This document shows positions 54,167 to 62,980 of a stretch of 64,000 bases of DNA, one piece after another. Position numbers and translations under genes: made by a program. Below the pieces are notes generated by a model. The model worked only from the letters and a program-made list of their open reading frames with translations, was not told where the DNA came from and ran no database searches. Each line of letters opens with the position of its first letter. The first letter of the stretch is position 1. The stretch covers positions 45,563 through 109,562 of the forward strand of contig JAHBVY010000011.1 of assembly GCA_019637265.1 (NCBI GenBank), given 5' to 3'. The stretch comes from Polyangiaceae bacterium. Its GTDB lineage: Bacteria > Myxococcota_A > Polyangia > Polyangiales > Polyangiaceae.

Positions 54167-55597
54167 ATGCACCGCACCGCTTTAGGCGTCGTCATCGATT
54201 TCGCTGAGCTGAGCGATCCGGGGCGCGACCCATCGAAGCAGGTGAACGAGGACGCCTCCGCCTACGCGGAGACACCGTTCGGGCACCTAACGGTGGTGTG
54301 CGACGGCATGGGGGGGCATGTGGCGGGGCGCGAGGCGAGCCTGCTCGCGGTGCGGGAGATCCTGGCGCGGGTGATCGCCGCCCCGGAGGGCTCGCCCCCG
54401 AGCGAGGTGTTGGTGCAGGCCATCGCAGGCGCCGGGCGCGAGGTGTACGCGCTGGGCAGGGAGGCACCCGCCGCCTCACGCCCCGGCGCCACCTGCGTCG
54501 CCGCGCTGATCCACCCGGAGGGGCTCTACCTGGGCCACGTGGGCGACTCGCGCTGCTACCTGATCCGCAAGGGGCACCCCACTCGGCTCACGCGGGATCA
54601 CTCCGTGGTGGCGGAGCTCGTCGCGGCTGGGGTCCTCTCGCCCGAGGCCGCGCAAGATCACCCCGACGCCAACCAAATCACGCGGGCGCTCGGCATCGCC
54701 CCAGAGCCAGAGGTCGAGTCGAGCGGGCCCTTCGCGCTGTTCGCTGGGGACGTGCTGCTGCTCGCGAGCGACGGCCTGACGGATTTGGTCAGTGACGCTG
54801 AGCTGGCAACGGGCACCGCGCGGGGGCTCGCGAGCGGGCCCGCCGTGGTGTGTCAGCAGCTGGTCGATCTCGCAAACCAACGCGGCGGCCACGACAACAT
54901 CACGGTGCAGGTGGTCGAGGTAGTCGAGGCGCCCGCGCGCTCGGGTCCCAAGACCGAGCTGCTCGAGGCCGTGGCTCCGAGCGATGCCGTCTCCGCCCTC
55001 GCGAAGACGGTGGTCGGTCACACCGTGGAGCTGCCGCCCCACGATCCCACGAGCGCCCCTGCCGCAGGGTCTCGAGGCGCCGCAGGGTTTCAGGGCGCCG
55101 CAGGGTTTCAGGGCGCCGCAGAGTTTCAAGGCGCCGCAGGGTCTCGAGGCGCCGCAGAGTTTCAGGGCGCGGGAGCCGCGACCCAACTCTTCCCCACCAT
55201 CTCACCCACGGTGAGTGACGAGGTGCCGCGCACCGAGCGCGCGCCGCCCACCCTCATCGATCCTCCGAGCTTCGGGCCCCCCACCCCCATTCATCGGCCC
55301 AAGCCGCCGTTCACCCAGCACCTGGTGCCCATCGCGGCGCTGATCGCCGGGGTGATCCTGGTCGCCGTGACGCTGTGGTGGCTGCTGGGCGGGCGCGCGC
55401 GCACCCGGCCAGAGCCCGAGGCGCCGCTCATCGACGCCCCAGCTCAAGACGCGGGGGTGCTCGAGCTGAAACCCAACTCCGAGCCGCAGGTCCTCGAGCC
55501 CACGGTGCCCAACACGCGAGGGAGCGACGCCGCCACGCCCGACGGCGCTCCCCCACAGGCCGCTCCCTCTGGGGGTCACGCGCCGGTGGAGCCTTAG
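54167..55597 (+). CDS. PP2C-type Ser/Thr protein phosphatase with membrane anchor
   Basis: 476 residues. The PP2C domain covers about 8-250, with all metal motifs: VNEDA, VCDGMGGH, GDSRCYL, LASDGLTDL and GGHDNITVQ. Next is a region of six in-frame 18 bp repeats encoding (G/E)(S/F)(R/Q)GAA, a Pro-rich linker, one transmembrane helix (about 385-405, LVPIAALIAGVILVAVTLWWLL) and an exported Pro-rich tail. The catalytic domain is cytoplasmic. It starts one base after the stop of the vWA-FHA gene, so it very likely dephosphorylates the proteins read by the neighbouring FHA domains. The cognate kinase may be the kinase-FGE protein at 38.8 kb or an unlinked one. Confidence 0.93.
   Translation: MHRTALGVVIDFAELSDPGRDPSKQVNEDASAYAETPFGHLTVVCDGMGGHVAGREASLLAVREILARVIAAPEGSPPSEVLVQAIAGAGREVYALGREAPAASRPGATCVAALIHPEGLYLGHVGDSRCYLIRKGHPTRLTRDHSVVAELVAAGVLSPEAAQDHPDANQITRALGIAPEPEVESSGPFALFAGDVLLLASDGLTDLVSDAELATGTARGLASGPAVVCQQLVDLANQRGGHDNITVQVVEVVEAPARSGPKTELLEAVAPSDAVSALAKTVVGHTVELPPHDPTSAPAAGSRGAAGFQGAAGFQGAAEFQGAAGSRGAAEFQGAGAATQLFPTISPTVSDEVPRTERAPPTLIDPPSFGPPTPIHRPKPPFTQHLVPIAALIAGVILVAVTLWWLLGGRARTRPEPEAPLIDAPAQDAGVLELKPNSEPQVLEPTVPNTRGSDAATPDGAPPQAAPSGGHAPVEP
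55067..55174 (+). repeat. Six tandem 18 bp coding repeats in the PP2C gene
   Basis: Units start at 55067, 55085, 55103, 55121, 55139 and 55157, of the form GGGTTTCAGGGCGCCGCA with variants GGGTCTCGA and GAGTTTCA. They encode hexapeptides GFQGAA, GSRGAA and EFQGAA in the cytoplasmic linker. The unit length equals that of the repeats in the lipoprotein at 17.5 kb, but the sequence differs. Confidence 0.9.
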
Positions 55598-55651
55598 AGC
55601 GGCGGATCAGTTTGCCGCCAGCGGACCAGGAACCGCCCAAGGCGGCGCGCC

Positions 55652-55680
55652 CATGGCGGTGCCGTCCAACCCCCAACCAA
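55652..55680. repeat. Dispersed G-rich element, reverse
   Basis: ATGGCGGTGCCGTCCAACCC followed by CCAACC, the GACGGCACCGCG type. It lies in the 292-base gap between the PP2C and FHA-ABC genes, which holds no other recognisable feature. Confidence 0.7.
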
Positions 55681-55889
55681 GCTCCCTCCGTACGAAGTGC
55701 CTGGCGCGGCGCGCTCGCGCGAACCAGGCGCGCATCCCGAGCACCCGGCCACCTCGCTCCGTCGTCCTTCACATCGTGAGCGGCGGGTGGCGGAGGCGTG
55801 GTGAACTGTGCGAAAGTCCTGCCCCGCAGAGCCGCGACCGCGAGGTGTGAGCGCGCTCGCGTCCCCGATCCGAGAGGCGTGAAGACACG

Positions 55890-58868
55890 ATGATCCCTGG
55901 TTTCGGCAAGCAGACCATCACCATCGGCAGCGATCCGAGCTGCGACATCCGCCTCGGGGGGCCAGGCGTCGCGCCCGATCACGCCCGCATCATGCATCAG
56001 GGCGGCGGCACCCTCGTGCTCGTCGCCTCGGGCGCAGGCCCCACCACCGCGAACGGCGCCCCCGTGGCGCCGGGTCAGCCCATCCCGTTCGACTTCCGCA
56101 CCCAGTTCGTGGTGGGCCAGTCGGCGGTGCCCAACGCGCACCCCGCGATCGCGCTGATGCTGCTCGAGCAGGGCAAGCTCCCGGCGCAGCCCGGTGAGAT
56201 CAGCATCGGCCGCGACCCGGCGCGCAATCACCTCGTCGTCCACCACCCGAACGTCTCCGGGCGCCACGCGACGCTGCGCCTGCAGCCGCTCTCGATCACG
56301 GATCATGGCTCCACCAGCGGCACCTGGGTGGGGCAGGAGCGGCTCACCCCGGAGCAGCCGCGCCCGGTGGATCTCAGCACGCTGGTCGCCGTCGGCCCGG
56401 TGCCGCTCCCCGTCAGCATGCTGCAACAAATCGGCGGCGTGATGTACGGCGCGCCAGCGCAAGCCGGTGGCGGCGCGGCGATGGCAGGCGCGGCGATGGG
56501 CGCGGGCGCCGCGATCGCGGCGGCGGGCGCAGCGGGTGAGGCCTCCCCACGCCGCAAGCACAAGACGGTGATCGGTCAGGTGCAGATGGGCGGCGCGAGC
56601 GGCGTCGCGGTGAAGACCATCGGCCGCACCGAAGACAACGACATCGTCATCCCCCACCTCCAAATCTCCGGCAAGCACGCGCTGCTCCACAAGGTGCAGG
56701 GGCAGCTGTTCCTGGAAGATCGCGGCAGCGCCAACGGCACCTACGTGCGCGGCCAGCGCATCCCCGCGGGGCAACGCGTCCCGGTGCAGAGCGGGGAGAA
56801 GGTGTTCATCGGGCCGATGCCCCTCTTGATTCAAGAGGAGGCGCAAGAGGTCGCGGTGGTGGTGGAGGACTCCGCCCAGTGGGCGGGCCGGCCGCTGTAC
56901 GAGATCGAGGCCTGGGACTTGGTGGTCCAGGTCCCTGACCGTGACAACCCGCGCGAGCTGAAGACGCTGCTCGACCGCGTCAGCTTCAAGGCGATGCCCG
57001 GCGACTTGATCGCCCTGATGGGGCCGAGCGGCGCCGGCAAGACCACCCTGCTGCTCACCCTGAACGGCTACATGCCCCCGACGCACGGCCAAGTGCGGAT
57101 CAACGGGGAGGACCTGTACGCCATCTACGACGTGCTGCGCGGCAGCATCGGCTACGTCCCGCAGGACGACATCGTGCACCCTGAGCTCACGGTGTGGGAG
57201 GCCGTGCGCTACAGCGCCAAATTCCGGCTACCCCCTGACTACTCAGAGGACGAGATCAACCGCCGGGTGGAGACCACGCTGCGTCAGCTGGGCTTGGACA
57301 GCGTGCAGCACCTGCAGATCGGTAAGCCCGAGAAGAAGGTGCTGAGCGGTGGTCAGCGCAAGCGCGTGAACATCGCGATGGAGCTGGTGACCGACCCCAT
57401 CATCATGTTCCTCGACGAGCCCACCAGCGGGCTCGCGGCGGACGACACCACCGCCCTGGTGCAGCTGCTCGCCGATCTCGCGAAGCAGACCGGCAAGACC
57501 ATCATCACCACCATCCACCAGCCGGCGAAGGACGAGTTCGAGAAGTTCAACCTCACGCTGATCCTCGGCACCGGCGGCGTGCCCATCTTCTACGGCCCCA
57601 CCAGGCCCGACGCTTACCGCTTCTTCGGCAGCTTCCGTGAGCGCCAGGGGCTGCCGAACGACATCGACAACCCGCGCGACATGTTCGACATGTTGAATCA
57701 GCGCGAGGCGCCCATCCTGCAGCAGCTGCAGGCGCAGAACCCGAACGCCAGCCGGCAGCAGGCGCGCAGCATCGCGGCGCGCGAATGGAACCAAGAGTTT
57801 TTCAGCCCACAGAACCCCACCTTCCAAAAGATGTACTCCGGGAGGCGCGCGGTGGGCTCCGGCTCCTCGCAGCAGGTCTCCTTCAGTCGACCGAAGGGTC
57901 GTGGTCAGTTTGGCTTACTACTCAGTCGCTACTTCAAGGTGAAGGTGCGCGACGTGAGCGGCATCGTGATCATGCTGGCGCAGGCGCCCATCATCGGCGT
58001 CTTGCTCGCCGGCGTGTTCGGCCTCCAGAACGACGCCATCCCTTACTGGTGCTTGGGCGCGCTGCAGGAGCTCGGCCGTAAGTTTGGGAGCTTGGGGGCA
58101 GGCGTCGGGGACACCCTCGCGAGCATGCAGACCACGCCGGACAACTCCGGCGCCGCGAACTTCCTGGTGGTGAGCGCCGTGTGGTTCGGCACCAGCAACG
58201 CCGCCCGAGAGATCGTGAGCGAGCGCGCGGTGTACCTCAGAGAACGCATGGTGAACCTGGGGCTGTTCAACTACGTGTTCTCCAAGTTCCTCCTGTTGTC
58301 CGTGTTCTGCGTGATCCAGTGCACGGTGCTCTTGGCCATCGTGTTCTTCGCGCTGGGGTTCAACGGCGGGCCACAGGCGTTCGCCATCGATCTCGCGATG
58401 CTGGTCGCCGTCAGCATGAACTCCGTCGCGCTCGGGCTCTTGCTCAGCACCATGGTGCAGAGCTCGGAGGCGGCCATGGCGCTCACGCCCATCGCGCTCA
58501 TCCCCCAAGTGGTGCTCGGCGGCCTGATGGTGCCGATGACCACCAACCCCTACCTCAAGTGGCCCATGTACGCGGTGCCCGCGCGCTGGGGGTTCGAAGG
58601 GGTGATCGCGCAGGAGCGCCTCGCCATCGCCAACGACCCCGCGTGGATCATCGATCTGAAGAAGGCGGACGCGACCAGCGCCCCTGATTTCCTCACCGCC
58701 GGCAAGTTCCGCTGCGCCGAGGCGCAGATCGCCAGCAGCTCATTCAACGGCGCCTGGGGCTTCGAGCACTGGGAGCTCACCTGGCTACCCCCGGTCGTGC
58801 TCAGCGGGATGATGCTCTCCATCCTGTTCTTGATCCTGATCATCCTGAAGCGCCGCGACCCCGTGTGA
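55890..58868 (+). CDS. ABC transporter of ABCG type with three N-terminal FHA domains
   Basis: 992 residues, a full ATPase-permease in one chain. FHA-like domain 1 (about 1-75) is divergent; FHA 2 (about 95-170) has GRDPARNH, SGRHA and GSTSGTW; FHA 3 (about 235-310) has GRTEDND, SGKHA and GSANGTY. The ABC domain (about 330-565) has Walker A GPSGAGKTT, signature LSGGQRKR, Walker B IIMFLDEP and the H-loop TTIHQP. The ABC2 membrane part (about 670-990) has six helices. Eukaryotic ABCG (White) proteins share the nucleotide-domain-first order. Triple FHA domains suggest transport gated by threonine phosphorylation, fitting the PP2C gene upstream. The substrate is unknown. Confidence 0.95.
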   Translation: MIPGFGKQTITIGSDPSCDIRLGGPGVAPDHARIMHQGGGTLVLVASGAGPTTANGAPVAPGQPIPFDFRTQFVVGQSAVPNAHPAIALMLLEQGKLPAQPGEISIGRDPARNHLVVHHPNVSGRHATLRLQPLSITDHGSTSGTWVGQERLTPEQPRPVDLSTLVAVGPVPLPVSMLQQIGGVMYGAPAQAGGGAAMAGAAMGAGAAIAAAGAAGEASPRRKHKTVIGQVQMGGASGVAVKTIGRTEDNDIVIPHLQISGKHALLHKVQGQLFLEDRGSANGTYVRGQRIPAGQRVPVQSGEKVFIGPMPLLIQEEAQEVAVVVEDSAQWAGRPLYEIEAWDLVVQVPDRDNPRELKTLLDRVSFKAMPGDLIALMGPSGAGKTTLLLTLNGYMPPTHGQVRINGEDLYAIYDVLRGSIGYVPQDDIVHPELTVWEAVRYSAKFRLPPDYSEDEINRRVETTLRQLGLDSVQHLQIGKPEKKVLSGGQRKRVNIAMELVTDPIIMFLDEPTSGLAADDTTALVQLLADLAKQTGKTIITTIHQPAKDEFEKFNLTLILGTGGVPIFYGPTRPDAYRFFGSFRERQGLPNDIDNPRDMFDMLNQREAPILQQLQAQNPNASRQQARSIAAREWNQEFFSPQNPTFQKMYSGRRAVGSGSSQQVSFSRPKGRGQFGLLLSRYFKVKVRDVSGIVIMLAQAPIIGVLLAGVFGLQNDAIPYWCLGALQELGRKFGSLGAGVGDTLASMQTTPDNSGAANFLVVSAVWFGTSNAAREIVSERAVYLRERMVNLGLFNYVFSKFLLLSVFCVIQCTVLLAIVFFALGFNGGPQAFAIDLAMLVAVSMNSVALGLLLSTMVQSSEAAMALTPIALIPQVVLGGLMVPMTTNPYLKWPMYAVPARWGFEGVIAQERLAIANDPAWIIDLKKADATSAPDFLTAGKFRCAEAQIASSSFNGAWGFEHWELTWLPPVVLSGMMLSILFLILIILKRRDPV

Positions 58869-58977
58869 GCACCGCGGGCGCGCACCGCACGAAAGCGCGC
58901 CATCATCAGATCACCTGACGGTGAGCCCCCCAGGGCGAATCATCATTCGCTCCTACATCGACACCGCACCGCCGCAC

Positions 58978-59010
58978 GATCGGGTTTGGGGGGTCGGACG
59001 GCACCGCGCC
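58978..59010. repeat. Dispersed G-rich element
   Basis: GATCGGGTTTGGGGGGTCGG followed by ACGGCACCGCGCC. It lies just beyond the stop of the small Cys-containing membrane protein gene (minus strand) and between convergent genes. Confidence 0.7.
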
Positions 59011-59017
59011 ACACACC

Positions 59018-59338
59018 TCACCAAGCGCGACGCGCCGCGCGCTGCTCCAGGGTGCGCTGGGCCTCACACGCGGGGGCGCTGCCGCGCTCGCAGGCCTCCG
59101 CCACTTGGGCGCAGGCCTGCTCAAAGGCCGGCGCCTTGAAGCACAACTGAAAGCAGCTCTCCGTCGCCCCCGCTGCGCAGGCGCGCTCGAGGCGCGCGAG
59201 CTCCAGCTGCTGGCTGAGCGTCGCCCCCGTGATGAGCAACCCACCCACCACGAAGGCGCCGATCAAGATGCGCCGCGCGCGATTCGGCCGGCGCCCCGCG
59301 CTCCCCTGTTCGTCAGCTCCCGACACGCTCAGACCCAT
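59018..59338 (-). CDS. Small single-pass membrane protein with Cys-rich exported part
   Basis: 106 residues. A basic N-terminus (RRPNRARR) is followed by one transmembrane helix (about 24-42, ILIGAFVVGGLLITGATL) and about 60 exported residues. These have six Cys spaced as in Sel1-like repeats (ACAAGATESCFQLC, ACAQVAEACERGSAPAC), suggesting disulfides in the periplasm. Partner and function unknown. Its start is divergent from the amidase gene, 69 bases away. Confidence 0.65.
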   Translation of the reverse strand: MGLSVSGADEQGSAGRRPNRARRILIGAFVVGGLLITGATLSQQLELARLERACAAGATESCFQLCFKAPAFEQACAQVAEACERGSAPACEAQRTLEQRAARRAW

Positions 59339-59407
59339 GAGTTTGCCAGGTCAGCCCGGGCAGCGCTTTCGCGAAGCAGCGGCGCGGCGGTTGTGTAGCA
59401 TGGGGCC

Positions 59408-61096
59408 ATGTTGGAGCTCCCTCGCGGCCGCATCTCGGGTGCGGCGTTTCACGCCCTGATCCGCCTCGTCCTGCACACGCCTGCGCATCACCTCACCGCT
59501 CAGGTGCTGCGGAAGCAGCTCGGCATCGACGACCTGAAGCGCCTCCCGGACGCCGCGCGCCTGGCGCTGCCCACCTCGATCCTGCCGCTTCGCGCGCGCG
59601 CCGATCACGCGCGAGCCAGCGAGGGCCTGGGCCCCCTGCCGCGAGGGACGGAGCCGCGGGAGCGCGGCGTGGCAAGCTCGGCTGACTACCACGCGCGCTT
59701 CGTGAGCGGTGAGCTCGATCCGAACGCGCTGTGCGAGCGCGCCTTCGCCGCCAATCGCGCCCTCGGCGCGCGGAGCCCGAGCCTCGCGCCGCTCTCCCTG
59801 CTCGCCGAGGAGAGCGCGAAGCGCGCGGCGGCCGCCGCCGCCGAGAGATTCCGTACGGGAAAACAGCGAGGGCCGCTGGACGGCGTCCCCATGGTGATCA
59901 AGGAGGAGGTCGACTTCCAAGGGCTGCCCACGCGCCTGGGGACGGGCTGGAAGCCGCACTCACCGGCGCCCGCGGACGCCACCTCGGTCGCGCGCCTGCG
60001 CGCGGCGGGCGCGGTGCTGCTGGGGCAGAGCCCGATGACGGAGTACGGCCTCTCGCCGCTCGGCGTGAACACCAACCGCCTGATGCCGCGCAACCCGCAC
60101 CGCCCGACGCACCTCGCGGGGGGCAGCAGCACGGGCTCGGGGGTCGCGGTCGCGACGGGGGTGGCGCCGGTGGCGCTCGGCGTGGACGGGGGCGGCTCGA
60201 TCCGGATCCCCGCGGCGCATAACGGTGTGTTCGGGTTGAAGCCGAGCTTCGGGCGAGTGCCGATGACGGGGCACGGCTCGCGCGGCGGTAGCTCGGTGGC
60301 GCACGCGGGGCCGATCGGCGCCTCGAGCTTCGATCTCGCGGCGTTCTTGGAGGCGACCTGCGGCGCCGACGTGGGGGATGAAGCCTCCCTCGCGCAGCCC
60401 GAGCTCCCGCCTGGCTCCCTCGTCGAGGCGCTCGGGCGCGGCGTGCAGGGCCTCCGGGTGGGCGTGATCGAGAGCGAGTGGGACCACGCGGCGCATGAGG
60501 TCAGCGCGGCTGGCCAAACCGCGCTCAGCGCGCTGGAGCGCCTGGGCGCGGAGCTGGTGCCGGTGAAGCTGCCGCTCGCGGCTCACGCCAGTGCGATAGG
60601 TTACCTGACCATTGGGCTCGAGTCGTACGCCGCGCTGCGCGTGGAGCGCGCCGAGCACCTGAGCGAGCTGGGCCCCGACGTGCAGCTCTTGCTGCGCGGC
60701 ATGAGCGCCTTCGAGCCGGACGACTACCTGGACGCGCAGCGCCTGCGGCGACGCCTGCGCGAGCAGACCGCCGAGCTGCTCCGTCAGGTGGACGTGCTCG
60801 CGCTGCCCACCACCGCCAGCGTGGCGCCGCCCGTCACCGACGAGGAGGCGGCGGACGGCTTCTTGGACCCGCCCGCCTTGGAGGACGCGTGCCGCTTCTC
60901 GTTCCTCGCCAACCTCACCGGCGTCCCCGCCGGCACCGCGCCCATCGGCGCGAACAAGCTGGGCTTACCAATCGGCCTCCAAATCATCGGGGACGCCTAC
61001 GACGAGGCCGCGGTGCTCCAGGTGCTAGCAGCCCTCGAGCGCGCCGAAATCGCCCGCGCCACACGCCCCGCGAGCTACGTCGACCTCTTGGCGTGA
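59408..61096 (+). CDS. Amidase-signature family hydrolase
   Basis: 562 residues. The AS catalytic triad is visible: Lys in VIKEEVD, cis-Ser in GGSSTGSGVAVATG and nucleophile Ser in GVDGGGSIRIPA. An N-terminal 100-residue extension (helical) precedes the domain, longer than in GatA, and the C-terminal substrate region (PTTASVAPP, NLTGVPAGTAPIG) is of the AmiE/fatty-acid amide type. No GatB or GatC gene is adjacent, so a role in Gln-tRNA synthesis is unlikely. No signal peptide. The substrate cannot be inferred. Confidence 0.9.
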   Translation: MLELPRGRISGAAFHALIRLVLHTPAHHLTAQVLRKQLGIDDLKRLPDAARLALPTSILPLRARADHARASEGLGPLPRGTEPRERGVASSADYHARFVSGELDPNALCERAFAANRALGARSPSLAPLSLLAEESAKRAAAAAAERFRTGKQRGPLDGVPMVIKEEVDFQGLPTRLGTGWKPHSPAPADATSVARLRAAGAVLLGQSPMTEYGLSPLGVNTNRLMPRNPHRPTHLAGGSSTGSGVAVATGVAPVALGVDGGGSIRIPAAHNGVFGLKPSFGRVPMTGHGSRGGSSVAHAGPIGASSFDLAAFLEATCGADVGDEASLAQPELPPGSLVEALGRGVQGLRVGVIESEWDHAAHEVSAAGQTALSALERLGAELVPVKLPLAAHASAIGYLTIGLESYAALRVERAEHLSELGPDVQLLLRGMSAFEPDDYLDAQRLRRRLREQTAELLRQVDVLALPTTASVAPPVTDEEAADGFLDPPALEDACRFSFLANLTGVPAGTAPIGANKLGLPIGLQIIGDAYDEAAVLQVLAALERAEIARATRPASYVDLLA

Positions 61097-61167
61097 GCCT
61101 CGAGGCCACCACTCGAGCTGCCTGATCCACTGACTCAACAGCTCACCTGACGGCACCCCCACCAAGT

Positions 61168-61362
61168 CAGCCGCACAGTCCTGCAGGATCTAGTCAGCCA
61201 CACGAGCTTGTAGGGCCTTCAGCCGCACAGTCCTGTGGAATCTAGTCAGCCACACAAGCTTGTAGGGCCTTCAGCCGCACAGTCCTGTGGGATCTAGTCA
61301 ACCACACGAGCTCATAGGGTCTAGTCAGCTACACGAGCTTGTAGGGCCTTCAGCCGCATGAC
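61168..61362. repeat. Tandem repeat of 52 bp period
   Basis: Units begin CAGCCGCACAGTCCTG at 61168, 61220 and 61272, each running through CTAGTCAGCCACACGAGCTT to GTAGGGCCTT. The third unit is extended by an extra partial copy (CTAGTCAGCTACACGAGCTTGTAGGG). There are no variable spacers, so this is not a CRISPR. It occupies most of the gap between the amidase and PHA-system genes (61097-61424), with no ORF. Confidence 0.88.
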
Positions 61363-61364
61363 CC

Positions 61365-61390
61365 GTAGGGGCGGGTTTCAAACCCGCCCT
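61365..61390. repeat. Palindromic element GTAGGGGCGGGTTTCAAACCCGCCC
   Basis: GGCGGGTTT and AAACCCGCC pair perfectly around one base. It is preceded by CCGTAGG as in the palindromes near 2.2-2.5 kb. It sits just downstream of the minus-strand PHA-system gene, so could be its terminator. A decayed copy is at 17670-17696. Confidence 0.75.
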
Positions 61391-61424
61391 CACGAAAGCG
61401 CCTGCACCACACCCAGCGCTCCCG

Positions 61425-61736
61425 TCACAGCTCGCCGGCCTTGGCTTTCTTGATCCACACCTGGATTTCTTCCTCGATGACTGACATCGCCGTGCCCTTG
61501 AAGGGGCGGAGCAGGAACGGCACGTCGAGGTCCATCTCGATCCTGTCGCTCAGCACCTCGAGGCTCCCCTTGAGGTTGATGCCCTTGGCGGTGAAGCCGA
61601 TGTCCGCCTTCGTGTCGCTCTTCCAGGTGGCGGTGGGGTTGTACTTGGCGAACCGCTCCTTGTACGAGTCGAACGCCTTCTTGCAGACCTCAGTGGCCTT
61701 CGCCTGCCCCAGATCGTGAGGAACCGTGTGCTTCAT
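61425..61736 (-). CDS. Polyhydroxyalkanoic acid system family protein
   Basis: 103 residues from ATG 61736. It matches the PHA_gran_rgn-type family: MKHTVPHDLGQAKA at the start, ADIGFTAKGINLKGSLEVLSDRIEMDLDVPFLLRPFKG in the middle and an amphipathic C-terminal helix (VIEEEIQVWIKKA). Members are found near polyhydroxyalkanoate granule genes, but none is seen here, and the biochemical role is not settled. An 8-2-8 palindrome lies 27 bases before the start. Confidence 0.8.
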   Translation of the reverse strand: MKHTVPHDLGQAKATEVCKKAFDSYKERFAKYNPTATWKSDTKADIGFTAKGINLKGSLEVLSDRIEMDLDVPFLLRPFKGTAMSVIEEEIQVWIKKAKAGEL

Positions 61737-61762
61737 GGCGCGCGACCGTAGCACCCAGCAAC

Positions 61763-61780
61763 CGTGAGGGAACCCTCACG
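61763..61780. promoter_or_regulatory. 18 bp palindrome upstream of the PHA-system gene (operator candidate)
   Basis: CGTGAGGG-AA-CCCTCACG has perfect 8-base arms and lies 27 bases upstream of the start codon at 61736, between divergent genes. A T-run follows on the plus strand (CATTTTTTG). It could be a repressor site or, on the plus strand, a terminator-like hairpin without a gene before it. Degenerate tandem units (GCGCTCGCGCTCAGA, about 21-24 bp, 61798-61885) fill part of the rest of 61737-62042. Confidence 0.45.
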
Positions 61781-62042
61781 TGGGCATTTTTTGCGTGAGG
61801 AGCGCTCGCGCTCAGAAGAAGAGCCGCTCACGCTCAGAGGAGCCAGCGCTCGCGCTCAGAAGGACCCAGCGCTCTCGCTCGGAGGAGCACGAGGCGCGCC
61901 CAGTGAGTTGCCCGTGGGTTGCCTGCGAGTCGACCAGAGTGAGCCAGGTGGGCGGCGCCTGTGGTAGGCTGAGAGGGCTCGCATCGCTGGCGCTCCGCTC
62001 TCGCGGCTCGCGTCGGCTCGCCTGGCCTCGTCCAGGCGGCGC

Positions 62043-62765
62043 GTGAGCCAAGCGCTGACCATGGCCACCATCCACCACGGCAGGAAGGAAGTGCTGCTCA
62101 AGCTCGTTTACTACGGGCCAGGCTTGGGCGGTAAGACGACCAACCTCGAGCACATCCATCGCCACAGCCGCCCGGAGTACCGCGGGAAGCTGCTCAGCCT
62201 CACCACCGAGAGCGAGCGCACCATCTTCTTCGACCTGCTGCCGGTGCACCTCGGCAAATTCATGGGGTACACCATCCGGCTGCACCTGTGCACGGTGCCC
62301 GGTCAAATCGCGTACGACGACACCCGGCGCGTGATCCTCCGCAACGTGGATGGCGTGGTGTTCGTGGTGGACAGCCAGCCTGACGCGCTGGAGGCCAACA
62401 TCCAGAGCATGCAGAACCTCGAGATCAACCTCGAGCGTCAGGGCATGGAGTTCTCGCGGGTGCCGATGGTGGTGCAGTACAACAAGCGCGACCTCGAGGG
62501 CGTGCTGCCCACCGCCACCCTGCGCCGCGAGCTCGGGCTGCCGCGCGACCTGAAGGAGCACGAGGCGGTGGCGCGCACCGGGCAAGGCGTGTTCGACACC
62601 TTGAAGTCCGTGGTGCGCGAGTGCCTGCGCCTGGTCGGCGACCCCAGCCGCGCCGCCGAAGGCCGAACCCCCTCCATCCTCCCCGGCCGCCGCGCCAGCT
62701 CCTTCCCCGGCGCCTCCCCCCGCGCCGCCGAGCAAACCCAGCGCCCCCCGAAGCCCGAGCCCTAA
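62043..62765 (+). CDS. MglA-like small GTPase
   Basis: 240 residues from GTG 62043; ATG 62061 is an alternative. The MglA family motifs are clear: P-loop YYGPGLGGKTTN, KLLSLTTESERTIFFDLLP, G3 TVPGQ, G4 NKRD and the ARTGQGVFDTLK end. MglA sets cell polarity and gliding in Myxococcus together with the GAP MglB. Here no mglB lies nearby and P-loop residue 4 is Gly (GLGGKT) where M. xanthus MglA has Cys (GLCGKT). The C-terminal 45 residues are an Arg/Pro-rich tail absent from canonical MglA. It is probably a paralogue with its own role. Confidence 0.9.
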   Translation: MSQALTMATIHHGRKEVLLKLVYYGPGLGGKTTNLEHIHRHSRPEYRGKLLSLTTESERTIFFDLLPVHLGKFMGYTIRLHLCTVPGQIAYDDTRRVILRNVDGVVFVVDSQPDALEANIQSMQNLEINLERQGMEFSRVPMVVQYNKRDLEGVLPTATLRRELGLPRDLKEHEAVARTGQGVFDTLKSVVRECLRLVGDPSRAAEGRTPSILPGRRASSFPGASPRAAEQTQRPPKPEP

Positions 62766-62980
62766 GTCGGTTCCGCGCGGAATCTTCGACTTCGAGAGCG
62801 GGACGGAGGACAGCGCTCATGCGCCGTCCAGCCACGTCACCACGGACGCTCAACGCAGCGAGCTTCGCGACCACGACGACGAACGACACCCACCTCTCCC
62901 GTCCGCATGGTGGAGCGCGGGCAGCAGCGCTCTTCTCCCCCGGGCTGTCTTTCGCCGGCCGTGTGATACACTGCCGAGTG

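Noticed and set aside
61168..61362. CRISPR-like array
   Set aside because: The 52 bp units are contiguous and the whole unit repeats; there are no unique spacers and no cas genes.
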